DNA from: Candidatus Apopatocola equi
GTDB taxonomy: Bacteria > Bacillota > Clostridia > Oscillospirales > Oscillospiraceae
Length of the DNA: 10,876 nt
Assembly (NCBI GenBank): GCA_018065965.1
Contig: JAGHSH010000104.1
Span: forward strand, 1 to 10,876
Direction: 5' to 3'
Positions 1-7,286 of this stretch are shown here, piece by piece. Numbering within the stretch: position 1 is the first letter of the stretch; every line of letters begins with the position of its first letter. A model generated the notes under the pieces. It worked only from the letters and a program-made list of their open reading frames with translations. It searched no databases and was not told the origin of the DNA. Position numbers and translations under genes: made by a program.

Positions 1-2
1 TT

Positions 3-2564
3 GCCGACCTTTCCTATGACGGAAGCGTGCTGGAATACCTCGGCTGCGAGGGGAACATCCCCTTCGGCGTCTGGGAGCTGGACGCCGTGGCTGCGGACGG
101 TTCCTTCGGCTGGTACGCCCCCGAAAACTACTGTGAGGACGGCGCGATCCTGACACTGCGCTTCCGCGTGAAGGACGGCGCGGTCTGGCGGCAGGGAGGC
201 TACCCGGTCACCGTCAGCTTTGCCTCCGAGGGTGCGGTCAGCCACGGTGCGGCCCGCTGGGATGCGGAGCGGAACACCGCCGAGCCGCTGGAATGCAGGG
301 CGGTGAACGGCAGCGTGGAGGTGCTCTGCACACCGCAGGGGCACCGCTGGGATGCTGTCAGCTACTGCTGGAGCGCCGACCGTACGGCCTGCAGCGCAAG
401 GCGCATTTGCCTGAACGATACCGCCCATGCTGAGAGCGCGGAGGCGGCGGTTTCCGTCATCACGGAGAAAGCTGACTGCGAAAACGCCGGGTGCGTGCGC
501 TTCACGGCCTCCTTTGCCGAGGACTGGGCGGAGGAGCAGAGCTATGCGCTGATCCTGCCCCCGCTGGAGCACGCATGGGTCTTTGAGCGTACCGACCGTT
601 CCGACCTGCCCTATACGAATCTCTATACCTGTGCCCACGATGCCTCCCACACGAGGGAGGAGCGCGTGGAAACGCCCCGCGCCGAGGCCGTGGTACTCAG
701 CTGCGCGGCGGAGGAGACCGTCTGCGTTCGCTCCGATGCTTCCTTTACCGTCACCGCCGCGGTACTGCCCGCCAACGGGGAGCAGGACGTGGTGTGGTCG
801 GGTATGAAGGAGGAGTACGCTTCCTTCTCTGTCAGCGGCAGCACCCTTACCGTCAGCAGTTTCACCGGCAAGACCGGTACTCTTACCCTCACGGCCACCG
901 CCGCAGACGGCAGCCGGGTGAAGAGCAGCGTGCGGCTGAAGCTGGTGCGCAGAGCCGACACCCTGGAGATCGCCGACAACCGGGGAAAGCCGCTGGAAAG
1001 CTATACCCTCCGCGGCGGCAGCAGCTATGCCTTCCGCGCTCTGCTCCGCGCCCCGGACGGCCCGGTGACGGACAAGGCCGTGGTCTGGGAGCTGAGCAGC
1101 AGCGAGTACGCCTCTGTGGATGCCAATGGCCGCGTCAAGGTCACGCCCTTCGCGGGCGAGCCGGTGAACGTGGAGCTGCGCGCCCGTCTGCGGGAGAACG
1201 GTGAGGTATGTGACCTCCTGCCGCTGACGCTGCTGAGCAATCTCAGCGCAGGGGTGAACATCCTCCGGGACGGCGAGCGGGTGAACGGCGACACTCTCAC
1301 CGCGGATATCCGCAGTGACTCCCTGCAGCTCACCGCCGCTTTGGTGGGACGCAGCGGGGAGGTCGTGTGGAAGAGCAGCAGCGCGAAGATCGCCTCTGTG
1401 GATCAGACGGGGCTGGTGCGCTTCCTTGCGCCCGGCAGCGTGACGCTCACGGCTGCCTGCGGGAAGAATACCGCGAAGCTGAAGCTGACGGTGAAGCGCT
1501 ATACCGAGAGTATCACCGTGAAGAATATCCCGGAGCAGCTCCTTTCCGGCCGCTCCGTGAGCCTGAAGGCCGTAACGGAGCCCCTGCGCCCCACAGACAG
1601 GACCCTGCTGTGGAGCCTTGCGCCGGGGGATGAGGCCTATGCCCTGCTGAAAAACGGGAAGCTCACCGCCCGCCGGAGTCTGAACGCTCCCGTGACCGTT
1701 ACCGTGCAGCTGCGCTCCCGCGACGGCTGTGCGGAAACGGCCTTCCCCGTTCATCTGGTACCGGGCGCCGAAAAGGTGGTCATCACCGGAGCGCCGACGG
1801 GCAGCACGGAGGTGGGCGCCTGCGTGCGGCTCAGCGCCGCCGTACAGCCCATGAGCGCCGGGCAGGATGTGGTGTGGAGCAGCTCCAGCCGGTACTACCG
1901 GGTGGACGAAAACGGCTGCATCGTCCCCACGGCAGACGCAAAGGGCGGCACCGTGACCTTCACGGCCACAGCCCGGGACGGCAGCCGGAAAAAGGCCTCC
2001 GTCCGCATCCGCTTTGTGCGGCGCATGGTCGATGAGGATCTGCGCCTTCCCGAAACCGCTGTACTGGGTGCGGGGAAAACGCTGACGCTTCGCCCGGAGG
2101 TGAATCAGGCTGTGACCGACCGCACGCTCCGCTGCAGCATGGAACCGAGCCCCTATGCCGTTCTCAGCGGCAGCCGCCTCACCGCTGCGAAGGAGATCGC
2201 CGAGCCGGTGACGGTAAAGGTCACGGCCACAGCCCGGGACGGCAGCGGCATCGCCAAAAGCTGCTATGTCACGCTCTATCCCCTTACGACAGCCGTCAAC
2301 CTCTATGCGGAGGGGGAGAAAGTGACCGGCCGGAGCATCGGCTTTGAGGACGGTCTGCGTCTGCACATCGTCAGCGAGCCCGCCGGGTGCGCCCCTGTCT
2401 GGACGGTACAGAGCAGCAGCAGCGCCGTCAGCGCGGCGGTGGAGGGAGACGTCCTCACAGCTTGCTCTCTTCGCTCGCTGAAGCCGGGTACACGCATTAC
2501 CCTGACCGTCACCGCTGCCGACGGCAGCGGCAGAAGCGCAAAGGTCACGCTCAAGGTGCAGTAG
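3..2564 (+). CDS. Secreted cohesin-like / bacterial Ig-like repeat protein, C-terminal part (5' end outside window)
   Basis: The frame is open from the first complete codon at 3, so the true start and any signal peptide lie upstream; the GTG at 27 is probably internal. It ends in TAG at 2564. Visible residues 1-~115 read like a cohesin-type beta-sandwich (YD-x-S-x-L near the start, then LRFRVKDGA and YPVTVSF). Positions 339-~660 hold the H-x-W ... YxW ... C-x-A-x-x-x-C-x-N-D-x-x-H module common in Clostridia surface proteins, followed by a second partial copy. Seven Ig-like modules of about 86-94 residues follow (approx. 681, 954, 1240, 1504, 1768, 2026 and 2284 onward), with typical VVW-S-S-S and 'LTxTAxDGS' strands of Big_2-like folds. 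The protein ends directly after the last module, with no LPxTG motif, membrane anchor or dockerin at the C-terminus. A role as an extracellular scaffold or adhesin is inferred; ligand unknown. Confidence 0.85.
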   Translation, partial: ADLSYDGSVLEYLGCEGNIPFGVWELDAVAADGSFGWYAPENYCEDGAILTLRFRVKDGAVWRQGGYPVTVSFASEGAVSHGAARWDAERNTAEPLECRAVNGSVEVLCTPQGHRWDAVSYCWSADRTACSARRICLNDTAHAESAEAAVSVITEKADCENAGCVRFTASFAEDWAEEQSYALILPPLEHAWVFERTDRSDLPYTNLYTCAHDASHTREERVETPRAEAVVLSCAAEETVCVRSDASFTVTAAVLPANGEQDVVWSGMKEEYASFSVSGSTLTVSSFTGKTGTLTLTATAADGSRVKSSVRLKLVRRADTLEIADNRGKPLESYTLRGGSSYAFRALLRAPDGPVTDKAVVWELSSSEYASVDANGRVKVTPFAGEPVNVELRARLRENGEVCDLLPLTLLSNLSAGVNILRDGERVNGDTLTADIRSDSLQLTAALVGRSGEVVWKSSSAKIASVDQTGLVRFLAPGSVTLTAACGKNTAKLKLTVKRYTESITVKNIPEQLLSGRSVSLKAVTEPLRPTDRTLLWSLAPGDEAYALLKNGKLTARRSLNAPVTVTVQLRSRDGCAETAFPVHLVPGAEKVVITGAPTGSTEVGACVRLSAAVQPMSAGQDVVWSSSSRYYRVDENGCIVPTADAKGGTVTFTATARDGSRKKASVRIRFVRRMVDEDLRLPETAVLGAGKTLTLRPEVNQAVTDRTLRCSMEPSPYAVLSGSRLTAAKEIAEPVTVKVTATARDGSGIAKSCYVTLYPLTTAVNLYAEGEKVTGRSIGFEDGLRLHIVSEPAGCAPVWTVQSSSSAVSAAVEGDVLTACSLRSLKPGTRITLTVTAADGSGRSAKVTLKVQ
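1960..2246 (+). repeat. 26-nt exact direct repeat inside the Ig-like module array (1960-1985 and 2221-2246)
   Basis: The two 26-nt copies are identical and encode the conserved T-A-T-A-R-D-G-S strand at equivalent places in Ig modules 5 and 6. Flanking bases differ immediately. The identity suggests recent module duplication or gene conversion within the array; codon-level conservation is the alternative. Confidence 0.7.
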
Positions 2565-2622
2565 AAAACAGTGCGAGGTTTCTTTCTGCCTCGCAGAGTT
2601 CGCGCCCTCGCATCGACCAAGG

Positions 2623-2652
2623 CGGCATAGAGCTTCGGCTCTGTGCCGTTTT
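2623..2652 (+). terminator. Intrinsic terminator after the Ig-repeat gene
   Basis: An 11-bp stem (2623-2633 with 2638-2648, one G-U wobble) closes on a TTCG tetraloop and is followed by TTTT at 2649-2652. It lies 58 bp past the stop codon. The T run is short but the UUCG-capped stem is very stable. Upstream, TGCGAGG at 2572-2578 can pair with either of two CCTCGCA copies (2589-2595, 2607-2613), giving further structure in the same transcript tail. Confidence 0.75.
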
Positions 2653-2657
2653 CCATC

Positions 2658-2687
2658 TTGCCAAAATGGGAAAATGGGGCGTATAAT
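2658..2687 (+). promoter_or_regulatory. SigA-type promoter for proC
   Basis: TTGCCA at 2658-2663 and a perfect TATAAT at 2682-2687 are separated by 18 bp. They sit 10 nt past the terminator and about 40 bp before the proC ATG. Transcription should start near 2694, leaving a short leader with no visible riboswitch. Confidence 0.8.
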
Positions 2688-2728
2688 AAAAAATAAAGGA
2701 AGAAAAGAGAGAACGGAGGAACAGGGTT

Positions 2729-3529
2729 ATGGCAAAACTGGGCTTTATCGGTACCGGCAATATGGGCGGCGCACTGGCAAAGGCGGCGTCCAAGGTTCAC
2801 AGCAACGAGCTTTTTCTCACCAACCGCCACGCGGAGAAGGCGATCCGCCTCGCTGCGGAGCTGGGCGGCCGGGTGTGCAGCAATGCAGAGGCCGCCGGCT
2901 GTGACTATATCATTCTGGGGGTCAAGCCCCGGGGCATGGGTGAGCTGCTGCGCTCCCTGCGGGAGATTCTGGAGCAGCGCAAGCGCCGCCGGGAGAGCTT
3001 TGTGATCGTCAGCATGGCCACCGGCACCTCCATCAAGCAGGTGCAGAACTGGGCGGGCGATATTTATCCGGTGATCCGCATCATGCCCAACACCCCGGTG
3101 GCCATCGGCGAGGGCACCATCCTCTATGCCTGCTCCGAGCAGGTCACCGAGGAGCAGAAGCGGGGCTTTCTGGAGGCCATGGCCGAAAGCGGTCTCTTTG
3201 TACCCCTGCACGAGAGCCTGATCGACGCGGGCTCTGCGGTCAGCGGCTGCGGCCCTGCCTTTGTCTGTATGTTCCTGGAGGCCATGGCCGACGGCGCGGT
3301 AGCCTGCGGACTCAGCCGGGAGGACGCCCTGCGGCTCTCCGCCCAGACCATGGCGGGCACTGCCAAATATCTGCTGGAGACCGGAAAGCATCCCGGCGAG
3401 GTCAAGGACGGGGTATGCTCCCCCGGCGGCACTACCATTCAGGGCGTGCGCCGACTGGAGGAGGGCGGCGTCCGCGCCGATATTATGGACGCGGTCATCG
3501 CGGCCTACGAGAAAAACAGCAGCATCTGA
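2729..3529 (+). CDS. proC: Pyrroline-5-carboxylate reductase
   Basis: The product catalyses the last step of proline synthesis, NAD(P)H-dependent reduction of 1-pyrroline-5-carboxylate to proline, in the cytoplasm. The 266-residue length is typical of the family (about 265-275). The N-terminal Rossmann motif reads GFIGTGNMGGALAKA (residues 5-19). The central segment has IRIMPNTPVAIGEG, and the C-terminal helical dimerisation region carries the family signature around VSGCGPAF and SPGGTTIQGV. The ATG at 2729 is preceded by GGAGGA (2715-2720) at good spacing. The gene follows its own promoter and is the first gene of a likely two-gene unit with the aminopeptidase, 22 bp downstream. Pairing with a peptidase fits amino acid salvage and synthesis, but a functional link is only inferred. 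Confidence 0.96.
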   Translation: MAKLGFIGTGNMGGALAKAASKVHSNELFLTNRHAEKAIRLAAELGGRVCSNAEAAGCDYIILGVKPRGMGELLRSLREILEQRKRRRESFVIVSMATGTSIKQVQNWAGDIYPVIRIMPNTPVAIGEGTILYACSEQVTEEQKRGFLEAMAESGLFVPLHESLIDAGSAVSGCGPAFVCMFLEAMADGAVACGLSREDALRLSAQTMAGTAKYLLETGKHPGEVKDGVCSPGGTTIQGVRRLEEGGVRADIMDAVIAAYEKNSSI

Positions 3530-3551
3530 TAAAGGAAGCGAGGAGAAAACC

Positions 3552-4807
3552 ATGATCAAAAAACTGCTGACTCAGATCCACAGCAGCCCCAGCAGCTATC
3601 AGGCTGTGGAAACGCTCCGCACCGAACTGCTGGAGAAGGGCTATACGGAGCTTGCCGAGAGTGACCGCTGGATGCTCATGCGCGGCGGAAAATACTTTGT
3701 CAGCGGCACCATTCCAGCCTGCTGGCCTTCCGGCTGCCCCGGGGCTTTGCCGCCCGCTTCCTCCTCTCCGCGGCCCACAGCGATTCCCCCGCCTTCAAGC
3801 TCAAGGAGAACCCCACGAAGAAGGGAAAGTATTACGTTCAGCTCTCCACGGAGCGCTACGGCGGTATGCTTATGGCCAGCTGGTTTGACCGGCCTCTGAC
3901 CGTGGCGGGACGGATCTTCGTCCGCACGGAGGACGGCATCGACGAAAGACCGGTGTACATCGACCGGGATCTGCTGGTGATCCCCTCCGTGGCCATCCAT
4001 ATGAACCGCAATGCCAATGAGGGAACCAAGCTCAACGCCCATGTGGACACCCTGCCCCTCTACGGGAGCGCAGGCTGCCCGGACATTCTGGAGCTGGCGG
4101 CGGAGGCGGCCGGCGCGGCGAGAGAGGATATTCTGGGCCATGACCTCTTTGTGGTGCCCCGGGGCATGGGCACGGTGCTGGGTGCGGAGGAGGAATTTGT
4201 GCTCTCGCCGCGACTGGACGATCTGGAGTGCGCCTTCGGCTGCATGGAGGGCTTCCTGAACGCCGAGGACGCCCCCGATACCCTGCCTGTCTGCTGCATT
4301 TTCGACAATGAGGAGGTCGGCAGCGCGACCCGCCAGGGCGCAGGCTCCTCCTTCCTGCGGGATACCCTTCGGCGCATTTGCTTTGCGCTGGGCATGGACG
4401 AGGAGGACGTGCAGATGGCGCTGAGTCTCAGCCGCATGGTCAGCGCGGACAATGCCCACGCCGTACATCCCAATCATCCCGAGTATGCCGACGGCGAGAA
4501 CGCCCCCGTGCTCAACGGCGGTATCGTCATCAAGTTCAACGCCAACCAGCGCTACACCACCGACGGCCGCAGTGCCGCCTGGTTCCGCTCGGTGTGCGAA
4601 AAGGCCGGGGTCGGAGTGCAGGTCATGGCTAACCGCTCCGATCTGCAGGGCGGCTCCACTCTCGGCAGCATCGCCAACACTATGGTGCCTGTGAGCACCG
4701 TGGACATCGGCCTGCCCCAGCTGGCCATGCATGCATCCTGGGAAACCGCCGGCGTAAAGGATTATGAGGCTCTCTGCAAGGCTATGAAGGCCTTCTACGA
4801 GCTTTAA
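3552..4807 (+). pseudogene. M18 family (aspartyl-type) aminopeptidase, split by a one-base frameshift
   Basis: M18 enzymes are dinuclear zinc metallo-aminopeptidases, cytosolic and usually multimeric, that release N-terminal residues (often acidic) from peptides. The ATG at 3552 opens a frame that matches M18 up to GGKYFVS (codon 51, AGC at 3702-3704) and then becomes unrelated. Homology resumes in the -1 frame as SSLLAFRLPRGFAARF and runs to TAA at 4807. Adding one base at about 3702-3706 would give a continuous protein of about 418 residues, the normal M18 length. Both frames together hold the family residues: HSDSP (His at 3776-3778, Asp at 3782-3784), DNEEVGS (about 4303-4323), SADNAHAVHPN (about 4443) and the late MHASWE histidine (about 4730). 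All else looks intact, so this is either a recent inactivating deletion or a sequence error. No slippery heptamer is visible at the junction. Confidence 0.88.
3866..4807 (+). CDS. C-terminal M18 aminopeptidase reading frame (downstream fragment)
   Basis: This is the part of the split M18 gene that can be read without correction, 313 residues starting at an internal ATG. It carries the GGMLMASWFDRPLTVAG segment, DNEEVGS, SADNAHAVHPN and the terminal MHASWE region. If made alone it would lack the N-terminal HSDSP metal ligands, which are encoded in the same frame but upstream of this ATG, so it should not be catalytically active. No start codon exists in this frame between the stop near 3662 and 3866. 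It is listed because a reader looking only at open frames will see it; the biologically meaningful unit is the whole gene from 3552. Confidence 0.6.
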   Translation: MLMASWFDRPLTVAGRIFVRTEDGIDERPVYIDRDLLVIPSVAIHMNRNANEGTKLNAHVDTLPLYGSAGCPDILELAAEAAGAAREDILGHDLFVVPRGMGTVLGAEEEFVLSPRLDDLECAFGCMEGFLNAEDAPDTLPVCCIFDNEEVGSATRQGAGSSFLRDTLRRICFALGMDEEDVQMALSLSRMVSADNAHAVHPNHPEYADGENAPVLNGGIVIKFNANQRYTTDGRSAAWFRSVCEKAGVGVQVMANRSDLQGGSTLGSIANTMVPVSTVDIGLPQLAMHASWETAGVKDYEALCKAMKAFYEL

Positions 4808-4812
4808 CGAAT

Positions 4813-4853
4813 AACGCATAACGCCCCTGCTCCGGCAGGGGCGTTATGCGTTT
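4813..4853 (+). terminator. Long perfect hairpin after the aminopeptidase gene
   Basis: An 18-bp perfect stem (4813-4830 with 4835-4852) closes on a TCCG loop 5 bp after the TAA stop. The T run is only TTT (4851-4853, partly in the stem), so it may act as a terminator for the plus-strand unit or as an mRNA 3'-end stabiliser. It also forms on minus-strand RNA. Confidence 0.65.
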
Positions 4854-4862
4854 GCTTCCGTT

Positions 4863-4877
4863 CCCCACGCCGTGGGG
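4863..4877. other. Small GC hairpin in the convergent spacer
   Basis: CCCCAC (4863-4868) and GTGGGG (4872-4877) form a 6-bp stem around a 3-nt loop. A G run follows on the plus strand and there is no T tract, so it is not a terminator by itself. It lies between the two larger hairpins. Confidence 0.4.
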
Positions 4878-4899
4878 GGGAAAAACGGAATACAAACAG

Positions 4900-4929
4900 A
4901 AAACGCCCCCACAAAAGTGGGGGCGTTTT
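4900..4929. terminator. Bidirectional intrinsic terminator for the ABC transporter operon
   Basis: A perfect 13-bp stem (4900-4912 with 4917-4929) with an AAAA loop ends in four A-T pairs on each side, so either strand's transcript ends in a U-rich tract. It lies 25 bp past the binding-protein stop codon on the minus strand and is the best terminator for that operon. It can also back up the hairpin at 4813 for plus-strand transcripts. Confidence 0.85.
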
Positions 4930-4954
4930 GATATAAGAGGGGGGGAAGGGTCGC

Positions 4955-5803
4955 TTACTTGATGATGCCGCCCTCCACCACGAGGCTCTCCTCGTAGTCC
5001 AGACCGTAGGTGTCCACCAGAGTGGCCTCATAGTCGGCGTGGAAGAAGTTCTCAGCGCCCAGCGCCTCGATCTCGCCGTTGAGCCAGTTCAGCAGGGTCT
5101 CGTTGCCCTTGCTGACGGCGGGGGCGATGGTGTCCTGGCTGCCCAGAGAGGGGATGCCCACGGTGTAGCCCTCGTTCTGCAGAGCGAAGGCGATGACCTC
5201 GGTGTTGTCGTTGGCCCAGGCAACGCCGTTGCCGTTCTCCATGGCGTTCTTGGCGTTGGCGTAGGTGTCATACTTCTGCAGGGGGATGTCGGGGTAGTTC
5301 TCGGTGAAATAGGTCTCGGCGGTGGTGCCGGAGATGACGATCATCTGCTCGTCGGCGTTCCAGTTGTCCAGGGTCTCAATGACCTTGGCGTCGGGGCTGA
5401 CCACGCCCAGAGCCACGTTCATGTAAGGCAGAGCGAAGTCGACTTCCTCGGCGCGCTGGGGGGTAACGGTGAAGTTGGCGAGGATGATGTCCACCTTGCC
5501 GGTCTGCAGGTACTCGATGCGGTTGGCGGCCTCGGTGGAAACGTAGTTCAGCTTCACACCCAGATCCTCGGCGATGCGCTGGGCAAAGTACACGTCATAG
5601 CCCTGATATTCGCCGTTCTCGTCCACATAGCCGAAGGGGTTCTTGTCGGAGAACACGCCGATATTGATGACGCCGCTCTGCTTGATCTCATCCAGCGTGC
5701 GGTACACGGGACCCTCTTCCTTCTTGCTGCCGCCGCAGGCGCAAAGAGCAAAGGCGAGGGCAAAGGTCAGTGCGATTGCGATAATGCGATTGAGCTTTTT
5801 CAT
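4955..5803 (-). CDS. Amino acid (probably cysteine/cystine) ABC transporter substrate-binding lipoprotein
   Basis: This 282-residue protein captures the substrate outside the membrane and delivers it to the permease pair. Residues 1-23 are a lipoprotein signal peptide: MKKLNR, a hydrophobic stretch, then the lipobox LCAC with Cys23 as the lipidated residue. The mature part has the SBP_bac_3 layout: IKQSGVINIGVFSDKNPFGY, then GYDVYFAQRIAEDLG, VDIILANFTVTPQRAEEVDF (arginine expected to bind the substrate carboxylate), GTTAETYFTENYP and the C-terminal GNETLLNWLNGEI ... LVVEGG. The C-terminal half resembles CjaA-type cysteine-binding proteins (from memory, not searched). The ATG has an AAGGAGA site upstream. 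The gene is last in the operon, 53 bp after the ATPase stop; a weak hairpin in that gap may aid differential expression. Substrate assignment is supported by the cysteine-rich leader upstream of the operon. Confidence 0.9.
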   Translation of the reverse strand: MKKLNRIIAIALTFALAFALCACGGSKKEEGPVYRTLDEIKQSGVINIGVFSDKNPFGYVDENGEYQGYDVYFAQRIAEDLGVKLNYVSTEAANRIEYLQTGKVDIILANFTVTPQRAEEVDFALPYMNVALGVVSPDAKVIETLDNWNADEQMIVISGTTAETYFTENYPDIPLQKYDTYANAKNAMENGNGVAWANDNTEVIAFALQNEGYTVGIPSLGSQDTIAPAVSKGNETLLNWLNGEIEALGAENFFHADYEATLVDTYGLDYEESLVVEGGIIK

Positions 5804-5856
5804 GTTCAGGTCTCCTTTTTCAATATTATTTCCGGCGCTTTTATGCTGCCGGGAGA

Positions 5857-6621
5857 TTACTTTACGCTTTCAAATTCGAAGGTACGCAGGAACTGTCTGG
5901 CCCGCTCGGTCTGAGGATGATCGAAGAAGTCCGCGGGCTTTCCCTGCTCCACAATGCCGCCGTTGTCCAGGAAGAACACCCGGTCGGCGATGGCGCGGGC
6001 AAAGCTCATCTCGTGGGTGACGATGAGCATGGTCTTGCCCTCCCGGGCAAGATCGAGGATCACGTCCAGCACCTCCCGCACCATTTCGGGGTCGAGAGCC
6101 GCCGTGACCTCATCAAAGAGCAGCACCTCCGGGTGCATACACAGGGCGCGGACGATGGCCACCCGCTGCTTCTGTCCGCCGGAGAGCTCCCGGGGATATG
6201 CGTCCTTTTTGGCGCTGAGACCTACCCGCTCCAGCAGCTCCAGAGCCTCGGCCTTCACCTCTTCCCGGTCGCGCTTCTGCACCTGCACCGGAGCGATGAG
6301 GATGTTGTTCAGCACGCTCATGTGGGGGAAAAGCTCATAGGACTGGAACACCATGCCGATGCGCTGACGAAGCCGGGTCAGATCCTTTGCGCCGCTGTCT
6401 ACGGTCTCGCCGTCCAGACGGATCTCACCGCCCTGAATGGGCTCGAGGGCGTTCAGACAGCGGAGCAGGGTACTCTTGCCGCAGCCGCTGGGACCCACGA
6501 TGACGATGACCTCGCCCCGCGCCACGGAGAAGCTCACATCCTCCAGAATGGTGTTCTCCCCATAGCGCTTGGTCAGATGCTCTACGCTCAAAATGCTTTC
6601 GTTCACGGCACTCAGCTCCAT
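5857..6621 (-). CDS. Polar amino acid ABC transporter ATP-binding protein (GlnQ/TcyC-like)
   Basis: This 254-residue ATPase powers the import system. All nucleotide-binding motifs are present: Walker A GPSGCGKST (43-51), Q-loop Gln93 in VFQSYELFPH, signature LSGGQKQR (146-153), Walker B LLFDE (167-171) with D-loop ALDPE, and the H-loop His203 in THEM. 'FDEVTAALDPE', with Val for the usual Pro, is seen in this family. The ATG at 6621 overlaps the permease stop by 10 bp but has only a weak upstream site. A GTG at 6606 (codon 6) has GGAG nine bases upstream and would start 5 bp after the permease stop, so it is a credible alternative start giving 249 residues. Either way translation is tightly coupled to the permease. 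Confidence 0.94.
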   Translation of the reverse strand: MELSAVNESILSVEHLTKRYGENTILEDVSFSVARGEVIVIVGPSGCGKSTLLRCLNALEPIQGGEIRLDGETVDSGAKDLTRLRQRIGMVFQSYELFPHMSVLNNILIAPVQVQKRDREEVKAEALELLERVGLSAKKDAYPRELSGGQKQRVAIVRALCMHPEVLLFDEVTAALDPEMVREVLDVILDLAREGKTMLIVTHEMSFARAIADRVFFLDNGGIVEQGKPADFFDHPQTERARQFLRTFEFESVK

Positions 6622-7286
6622 TTCTTTTCAAGTCGGCCTGCCAGCAGGCTGATGGGCCAGCAGGCAAGGAAATACAGCAGGAAAACGCTCAGATACACGC
6701 CGAAGGCGGCGTTGGGACTGCTCATACGGTTGGCCTCGATGATCTGCTGGCTGACCTTCAGCACCTCCACCACGCCGATCATGAGGATCAGGGAGGTGGT
6801 CTTGATCATGCGGGTCACCAGATTGATGCTCAGGGGGATCAGCCGCCGGACCGTCTGGGGAATGATGATGAAAATGCTGGTCTGCAGTCTGCTCATCCCC
6901 AGCGCCTCAGCGCTTTCGTACTGATGGCGGGGAATGGAGGTCAGCGCGCCGCGGACAAGATCGCTCATTTCCGCCGCACCCCAGAGGGTGAAGACCACCA
7001 CCGAGGCGGTCTCGCCGGACACATCCCAGCCGAAGGCCCGGGTGGAGCCGAAGTAGACGATGAAGAGCAGCACCATCTGCGGCATGATGCGGATGAACTC
7101 CAGATACAGCCGGAGCAGCGCCTTCACAAAGCGGTTGTTGCGGGTCATCAGCACGCCCAGCACCACGCCCACGGGGAGGGAAATGGCCACGCTCAGCAGC
7201 GAGATGCGCAGCGCTGTCCAGAGACCGCCCAGCAGCCGGACAAGATTTTTACCCTTTAAAAGAACCTCAAGTCCCAGATCCGGCAT
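6612..7286 (-). CDS. Polar amino acid ABC transporter permease (second of the pair)
   Basis: The 224-residue inner membrane protein belongs to the His/Glu/Gln/Arg/opine-type permease family. Hydrophobic segments appear near residues 18-48, 66-82, 90-105, 145-180 and 195-215. The cytoplasmic coupling loop (EAA motif) is visible as YESAEALGMSRLQT followed by IIIPQ, about residues 132-150. The N-terminal part has the typical TALRISLLSVAISLPVG start and LEFIRIMPQMVLLF. The ATG at 7286 has GGAGG at ideal spacing and overlaps the end of the upstream permease by 20 bp. Two different permeases in one operon suggest a heterodimeric channel. Confidence 0.93.
   Translation of the reverse strand: MPDLGLEVLLKGKNLVRLLGGLWTALRISLLSVAISLPVGVVLGVLMTRNNRFVKALLRLYLEFIRIMPQMVLLFIVYFGSTRAFGWDVSGETASVVVFTLWGAAEMSDLVRGALTSIPRHQYESAEALGMSRLQTSIFIIIPQTVRRLIPLSINLVTRMIKTTSLILMIGVVEVLKVSQQIIEANRMSSPNAAFGVYLSVFLLYFLACWPISLLAGRLEKKWS

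Noticed and set aside
2303..3559. A 418-codon open frame on the minus strand across the end of the Ig gene and proC
   Set aside because: It is antisense to two well-supported genes, its translation has no recognisable motif, and GC-rich codon bias readily opens such antisense frames.
3680..3720. Programmed -1 ribosomal frameshifting in the aminopeptidase gene
   Set aside because: The frame change is in the -1 direction, but no X-XXY-YYZ slippery heptamer or clear downstream stimulator is seen at the junction, and this family is not known to use recoding.
3641..4819. A 392-codon minus-strand open frame antisense to the aminopeptidase gene
   Set aside because: Its translation is His/Gly/Ala-rich shadow sequence, while the plus strand carries clear M18 motifs.
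5846..5855. A 10-nt segment in the ATPase-binding protein gap whose RNA is complementary to the region around the leader terminator 5' arm
   Set aside because: A 10-bp match of GC-rich sequence more than 2 kb away in the same transcript is weak evidence and may be chance; no supporting structure was found.
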